Assembly: GCF_027913215.1 (NCBI RefSeq)
Contig: NZ_CP115784.1
Location: forward strand, 1,550,001 to 1,614,000
DNA: 64,000 nucleotides
Reading direction: 5' to 3'
Origin: Paracoccus aerodenitrificans
GTDB taxonomy: Bacteria > Pseudomonadota > Alphaproteobacteria > Rhodobacterales > Rhodobacteraceae
Below are positions 60,681 to 64,000 of the stretch, piece after piece (the stretch's first letter is position 1; each line of letters begins with the position of its first letter). A program made the translations under genes and the position numbers. The notes under the pieces were generated by a model, which had not been told where the DNA came from, made no database searches, and was given only the letters and a program-made list of their open reading frames with translations.

Positions 60681-60687
60681 GTCGTCA

Positions 60688-61332
60688 TCATCCGAAACGT
60701 CGGCCAGATTCGGTGAAAGTATAGTCGTTGACGACGATGGTCTCATCGACCGCCTCGTCCGAAGACAGATGGTCAAATTCGCGCTCAAGCTGGCGGTAGA
60801 GCCACCGGGCGAGATCGCGGAGCGCCTCGATAACCACCTCCTCGGCATCGGCGGTCATGTCCTGATATGTCGGGCTATCGCGCTCGATCGAGATCGCCAT
60901 GCAGTATTCGTGATAATAGTGGCCACGATGGCTGACATCGGCGCGGAGCTGATAGAAGTTGCGTCGCTGGATCGCCTGTAAAGCATCGGCGATGCCGTGC
61001 AGTTCCGTGTCCTTGGGCGCATAAGTCCTGATCTCGGCCGATGCGTTCTTGCGGTAGCCGTATCGGCCCTCCCAACAGGCGCCGTCCCCTAGCGACCAGA
61101 AGCCCCGGAACCAGATGCACGGCTGCTGCCGGCTTCCCCCGCCCATCAGGCGGACAGTGCGCGTCTTGAAATCGACGCCGAGGATTTCCGCGATGTGCTG
61201 AAAATCCTCATAGACGGCATCATACCAGTCGTAGTCGAAGCCGCCTTCGCGATACCAGGCGCGGGCCTTGTCTTTCGCCGCATGGGAAAGCTCGCCCAAG
61301 CGATAGACGGTGGTTTCGATGATCTCAGGCAT
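60688..61332 (-). CDS. ICE accessory protein, antitoxin-like, unknown function
   Basis: 214 residues: MPEIIETTVYRLGELSHAAKDKARAWYREG, then GFDYDWYDAVYEDFQHIAEILGVDF, aromatic-rich CIWFRGFWSLGDGACWEGRY and a C-terminal acidic helical stretch. Homologues are commonly annotated as antitoxin of a stability system, without proof. ATG 61332 overlaps the upstream gene by eight bases; a longer frame to 61431 is not supported. The transcript ends at the 60648-60680 terminator. Confidence 0.7.
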   Translation of the reverse strand: MPEIIETTVYRLGELSHAAKDKARAWYREGGFDYDWYDAVYEDFQHIAEILGVDFKTRTVRLMGGGSRQQPCIWFRGFWSLGDGACWEGRYGYRKNASAEIRTYAPKDTELHGIADALQAIQRRNFYQLRADVSHRGHYYHEYCMAISIERDSPTYQDMTADAEEVVIEALRDLARWLYRQLEREFDHLSSDEAVDETIVVNDYTFTESGRRFG

Positions 61333-61741
61333 AGGGATCTCTCCCTTCCAGCACAGAGGACAGCCAGCCATCGGTATCGATCCAGTCCACCGTCTCGCCG
61401 GTGGCGAGATCGAGGACATGCGCCCCGCCACCGAACCCGTCGAGGCGGGGTTTGGAGCAGCTATTGGCCCATTGCATTCCCCATCGCCCGGTCAGACCAA
61501 AGGTGGCGGCGCAACGCATGACGAACCGGATGACATGCTCGGGATCGCCGGTGTCATCGTCGTGCATCCAGAGCTGCGTGCCGTCGTGCTCGGGCTGGAT
61601 CGAGAGCAGGAACCTGTTGGCCGGGGGATCGTCGGCGCTGCTTTCTTCGGGCAGCGCATTGTAGAGAGCGACGGCGCGGACAGCATTCTCATGCGTTCCG
61701 ACGTCGAGCAGGCAGGAAAAATGGGTGAAATAATTGGCCAT
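61325..61741 (-). CDS. Hypothetical ICE accessory protein
   Basis: 138 residues, MANYFTHFSCLLDVGTHENAVRAV, then acidic QLWMHDDDTGDPEHVIRFVMRCA and WGMQWANSCSKPRLDGFGGGAHVLDLATG. No known domain recognised; typical companion of the 60688 gene. CAGGAGGCT lies just before ATG 61741, the same ribosome-site block as before 63437. Confidence 0.7.
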   Translation of the reverse strand: MANYFTHFSCLLDVGTHENAVRAVALYNALPEESSADDPPANRFLLSIQPEHDGTQLWMHDDDTGDPEHVIRFVMRCAATFGLTGRWGMQWANSCSKPRLDGFGGGAHVLDLATGETVDWIDTDGWLSSVLEGRDPYA

Positions 61742-61764
61742 GTCAGCCTCCTGAAACGAGAAAT

Positions 61765-61781
61765 CCCGGCACGGGACCGGG
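61765..61781 (-). terminator. Terminator-like leader hairpin
   Basis: CCCGG/CCGGG stem with seven-base loop; the minus strand continues ATTTCTCGTTT and then the CAGGAGGCT ribosome site. Shares layout with 63450-63486. Confidence 0.5.
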
Positions 61782-61806
61782 CGTGATGACGGGGATTGGG
61801 GGAAGA

Positions 61807-62355
61807 TCACGCCGCTTGCGGCAATCGAAGCAGGTCGGCCGAGGTTTCGCGCCAGAAGGGATCGACCAGCCGGGCCTCCAGCACAGCGGCGCGGTAGCGC
61901 AAGGCGCGGGCATCGGTCGGGGCCGGTGTTTTGAAGGCCATGCCGCGCAAACGGCTGGCCTCGGTCACGATCCGGCGGGCTTCTGCATCCGAGGCGACCG
62001 GCTGTTGCCAGAGGATGACGCCCGCGCGGATTTCGCCCGCAAGGGCCAGGCGCTGATCGCGGTCCTGAATGAGCATGATGCGCGGGATGAAATGCGGGAA
62101 ACTGTCCGGCCCGGCGCATATGTCGCCGCTCGACAGGCGCAGGGCCGCGGAACGCATGGCTTCCTCCGGCGACGGGCACTCCCCGAGGGGGATCATGCGG
62201 TCGAAACTGTTCGCCGCGTCACTGGCGTCATAGCTGGCCACACCGAGGCACGAGATGCGCAGCGGCAGCTTTTGCGCCCGATAAAGCGCGGGCAGAACAT
62301 CGGCAGCCAGAATATGACCGATGGAACGGAAGGTTTCGGAACGGGCAAAGGTCAT
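61807..62355 (-). CDS. Hypothetical ICE accessory protein
   Basis: 182 residues, MTFARSETFRSIGHILAADVLPALYRAQKLPLRISCLGVASYD..., ending ALRYRAAVLEARLVDPFWRETSADLLRLPQAA. Mixed alpha/beta, no family recognised. ATG 62355 follows GGAG by eight bases (an upstream GTG at 62364 overlaps that site). It has the second copy of the structured leader. Confidence 0.65.
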   Translation of the reverse strand: MTFARSETFRSIGHILAADVLPALYRAQKLPLRISCLGVASYDASDAANSFDRMIPLGECPSPEEAMRSAALRLSSGDICAGPDSFPHFIPRIMLIQDRDQRLALAGEIRAGVILWQQPVASDAEARRIVTEASRLRGMAFKTPAPTDARALRYRAAVLEARLVDPFWRETSADLLRLPQAA

Positions 62356-62364
62356 CGGGATCAC

Positions 62365-62460
62365 TCCATGACGGGCGCCGAAAAGCCTCTCTCTCCGACC
62401 CTCAACCCGTCACGGCCGAACGGCCCGCACTCTTCCTCTCTGACCGGGGTTTCGTCCCCG
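62365..62460 (-). promoter_or_regulatory. Structured leader, second copy of the strawberry notch-type leader
   Basis: GACGGG (62370-62375) pairs with CCCGTC (62406-62411); block order CTCTCTCTCCGACC, CTCAACCCGTC, CGGCC, CTCTTCCTCTC repeats that of 60582-60637. A further stem ACCGGGG/CCCCGGT follows at about 62443-62462. Confidence 0.55.
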
Positions 62461-62553
62461 GTTCCGCTGCCGGCGATGGGCGACCATCGCAAGGCTGAAG
62501 GCCCGATCGCGGGTGTCGCGTTCGGGCCGCCGGGGATGAGGCGCTCCCGCGCC

Positions 62554-62718
62554 TTATTCCCACGGGTCCAGCTCCAGCTTCACCATGTCGTCGTCGCCGT
62601 CGAACTCGGCGGCGGGGCAAGCGGCGTGGGTGCCGTCCCCGGCCTGGAACACGACGATCGAGACCATCAGCGTGGTGGCGAGGCTGGCGGCGAAGGCGGT
62701 GGCATCTGCATAGGACAT
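62554..62718 (-). CDS. Small hypothetical protein
   Basis: 54 residues, MSYADATAFAASLATTLMVS followed by an acidic end EFDGDDDMVKLELDPWE. Probable single helix plus acidic tail. CAGGAG stands before ATG 62718, and the leader hairpin at 62743-62761 argues for real expression. No function recognised. 62463-62553 holds no gene. Confidence 0.5.
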   Translation of the reverse strand: MSYADATAFAASLATTLMVSIVVFQAGDGTHAACPAAEFDGDDDMVKLELDPWE

Positions 62719-62742
62719 GGGTTCCGGCTCCTGTCTTTGGAG

Positions 62743-62761
62743 GCGGGGGACCATCCCCCGC
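62743..62761 (-). promoter_or_regulatory. Leader hairpin with CCA loop
   Basis: GCGGGGGA-CCA-TCCCCCGC, perfect 8-bp stem, flanked by TGTC/GACA arms, 25 bases before ATG 62718. Same loop and layout as the ssb leader. Confidence 0.5.
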
Positions 62762-63137
62762 GCGACAGGCGCCCGAAGTGTCTGACCGGATCTGCAATCA
62801 CCCGAGGGCGTTCGGATTCTTACCGAATCCCCGAGGGCGGCACGCTCGCGTAAGCCGACCCTTCACGGGTTGATTGTCAAAGAGGCGGATCGGACCAAGG
62901 TTAGCGAATGGAAGCGGGGGTGGTGCTTCGCATCTGACAGGATGCCGGATACCCGTTGCAGATGCTCTGCCGCGCCAGCCTTGCCACCATGCTGGCATCA
63001 GGATCGTGTTCCCTTCTGGCCGGGATGGCTGCCGCTTGCCTGGACACAGGACGACAAACTCCATGGTGAAGCTGGATATGAACCCGTCCAGGCGAGAAAC
63101 CTCATCCCCGTGGCGGGGGCATCTCGCGGCCCGGCCT
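62762..63137. other. Interval without a supported gene
   Basis: About 375 bases. CCCGAGGGCG occurs twice (about 62802-62811 and 62830-62839) around a GGATTC-TTACC-GAATCC stem. No reading frame with a ribosome site or family resemblance is visible on either strand. Confidence 0.4.
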
Positions 63138-63437
63138 TCAGCCCCAAAGCCCATCGGCGATTTCGCGGGCGATCATGGCGCGCGCTTTCATCATCAGATC
63201 GTCGCCCGACGTGTCGATATGACCATAGAAGCGCGCCCGGCCGCCATGGTCAGCCCATTCGGCGTAGCGGCAATGCTCGCGTGCATCGAGACGGAAGACG
63301 CGCATGTCTTCGGCCCAATGGGGTTTGGGTTCCACAACGACGGTGATGCCGTCGCGGCTTTCCTCCCAGGGCAGTGTCCGCTCCGTCGGATGGTTCTCCC
63401 GATCCTGGGTGAAGATTTCGTCGATGGTGATGGGCAT
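63138..63437 (-). CDS. Hypothetical ICE accessory protein
   Basis: 99 residues: MPITIDEIFTQDRENHPTER, then VVVEPKPHWAEDMRVFRLDAREHCRYAEWADHGGRARFYGHIDTSGDDLMMKARAMIAREIADGLWG. Compact alpha/beta, aromatic-rich, no family recognised. CAGGAGGCT lies before ATG 63437, immediately after a terminator-like hairpin. Confidence 0.65.
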   Translation of the reverse strand: MPITIDEIFTQDRENHPTERTLPWEESRDGITVVVEPKPHWAEDMRVFRLDAREHCRYAEWADHGGRARFYGHIDTSGDDLMMKARAMIAREIADGLWG

Positions 63438-63449
63438 GAAAGCCTCCTG

Positions 63450-63486
63450 AAAAAACAAGGCCCGGCCTCCTGCAGAAGACCGGGCC
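63450..63486 (-). terminator. Intergenic terminator/attenuator before the 63437 gene
   Basis: On the minus strand GGCCCGG (63480-63486) and CCGGGCC (63459-63465) form a 7-bp stem followed by TTGTTTTTT, and directly by the CAGGAGGCT ribosome site of the next gene. Confidence 0.75.
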
Positions 63487-63523
63487 GAGGGGTATGATCG
63501 CGATTGCGGGTGCCCACTGTGGA

Positions 63524-64000
63524 TCACGCGGCGGCGCGACCTTGGGCGACATCGGCGCCGACCTCATCGGCCGTCACGTCTTCGAGACGTGCCGCGCTAT
63601 GTCGGTTCTTCGCCAACCACAGTTCGGCAGCCTCCCGGCTTTCGGCGAGGTGCAGCAATTCGCTGTTGCCGCCGAAGTCCTGAAGGACACGAACCATGCC
63701 GATGGCGGGCCGCTCGACGATCTCGAAGGTCAGATCGCTATCGACCGAATGAGTGCGCATGACGGTGACGAGGATGACACCCGCGCTGGCGAAATTGCCT
63801 TCGTGCAGGGTGATCGAAGCCGGAGAAGAATAGGTCGGGCGCTCGCGCGCCGAATCCTTCTTCACCAGCCGGCCAACTCCGTTACGCCGTTCCCAGGCAG
63901 CGAGCTTCTTGGTGAAGCGCGCGGGAGGCTTGGGGGCATGGTCGGTGTAGCGGATCAGAGCGCCGAGAGGCGCGGTGTCGTGAATGATATGTGCGGACAT
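63524..64000 (-). CDS. Hypothetical ICE accessory protein at window edge
   Basis: 158 residues, start codon at the last base of the window. MSAHIIHDTAPLGALIRYTDHAPKPPARFTKKLAAWERRNGVGRL, then a beta-rich middle (EGNFASAGVILVTVMRTHSVDSDLTFEIVERPAIGMVRVLQDFGG) and an acidic helical end. It contains the phrase LIRYTDHAPKPPARFTKKLAAWE seen in several ICE accessory genes, but no function is known. The upstream ribosome site is outside the window. Confidence 0.65.
   Translation of the reverse strand: MSAHIIHDTAPLGALIRYTDHAPKPPARFTKKLAAWERRNGVGRLVKKDSARERPTYSSPASITLHEGNFASAGVILVTVMRTHSVDSDLTFEIVERPAIGMVRVLQDFGGNSELLHLAESREAAELWLAKNRHSAARLEDVTADEVGADVAQGRAAA

Larger units (their letters stand above)
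14074..64000. mobile_element. Large Trb-type integrative and conjugative element (right end outside window)
   Basis: From the tRNA-Ser attachment site onward the window holds a serine recombinase, a full trb mating-pair system with coupling protein, a VirD2-like relaxase with TraF peptidase, RepA/ParA, an excisionase-like gene, a DUF6499/DUF2285 regulatory pair, ssb, and DNA-processing accessory genes, interrupted by a roughly 12-kb cargo block. These modules are those of proteobacterial ICEs related in organisation to ICEMlSymR7A. No second tRNA-Ser 3' fragment is seen, so attR is beyond 64000. Confidence 0.9.

Overview
The window reads as a high-GC alphaproteobacterial chromosome, most likely Rhodobacteraceae and Paracoccus-like. 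It carries core genes (homogentisate dioxygenase, a DUF3772 mechanosensitive channel, a trgB-cysK pair) and two different mobile elements parked at tRNA genes. Identity rests on protein families and gene order only; no search was run.

Layout. (1) 1-6598: a small AT-rich integrated mobilizable element or plasmid: tyrosine recombinase, hairpin cluster, three 24-bp iterons, RepL-like initiator, XRE regulator, MobV-type relaxase and a MazF/PemK-like toxin-antitoxin pair. It ends at the 3' side of tRNA-Val (6599-6674). (2) 6750-14112: core block, all on the minus strand except tRNA-Ser: hmgA, mscS-type channel, cysK, trgB-like Nudix, DUF2059-type protein, then tRNA-Ser(CGA). (3) 14074-64000 and beyond: a large integrative and conjugative element (ICE). 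Its serine recombinase gene reads into the 3' half of tRNA-Ser, so the left attachment site is visible; the right end lies outside the window.

ICE backbone, mostly minus strand: recombinase operon (14074-16466); complete Trb type IV secretion set with coupling protein (trbI, G, F, L, K-alt, J, E, D, C, B, copG, traG; 16598-28771); LysR regulator; cargo (30010-42064); then relaxase, lytic transglycosylase, DUF736, TraF peptidase, DUF2840, ribbon-helix-helix, ParA, RepA and an AlpA/RdfS-like excisionase (42246-49226). After this come a DUF2285-only protein, an SBF/ACR3-like transporter, a DUF6499 + DUF2285 pair, ssb, DUF2493, toprim and strawberry-notch-like genes, and a string of small accessory genes.

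The cargo has a vitamin B6 theme: a MocR/PdxR-type regulator, pyridoxal kinase, BenE and TauE/SafE permeases, serine hydroxymethyltransferase and YggS-type PLP carrier, followed by a minus-strand cluster of GNAT, EamA, PEP-mutase-like, DUF1272, AhpD-like and Ogt genes with two decayed genes inside it.

The most interesting layer is control of transfer. A DUF6499 and a DUF2285 reading frame are joined by a +1 shift at a CCCC run (51739-51742), the arrangement known for the excision activator FseA of ICEMlSymR7A. A separate acidic DUF2285 protein (49695-49982) looks like a QseM-type antiactivator. A 41-bp element, 38/41 identical, lies 83-84 bp before both the RdfS-like gene and the recombinase operon and is a candidate target of the activator. 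Between the RdfS-like and QseM-like genes lies a multibranched inverted-repeat region that could be a structured RNA. Other recurring leaders and operators also mark the ICE.
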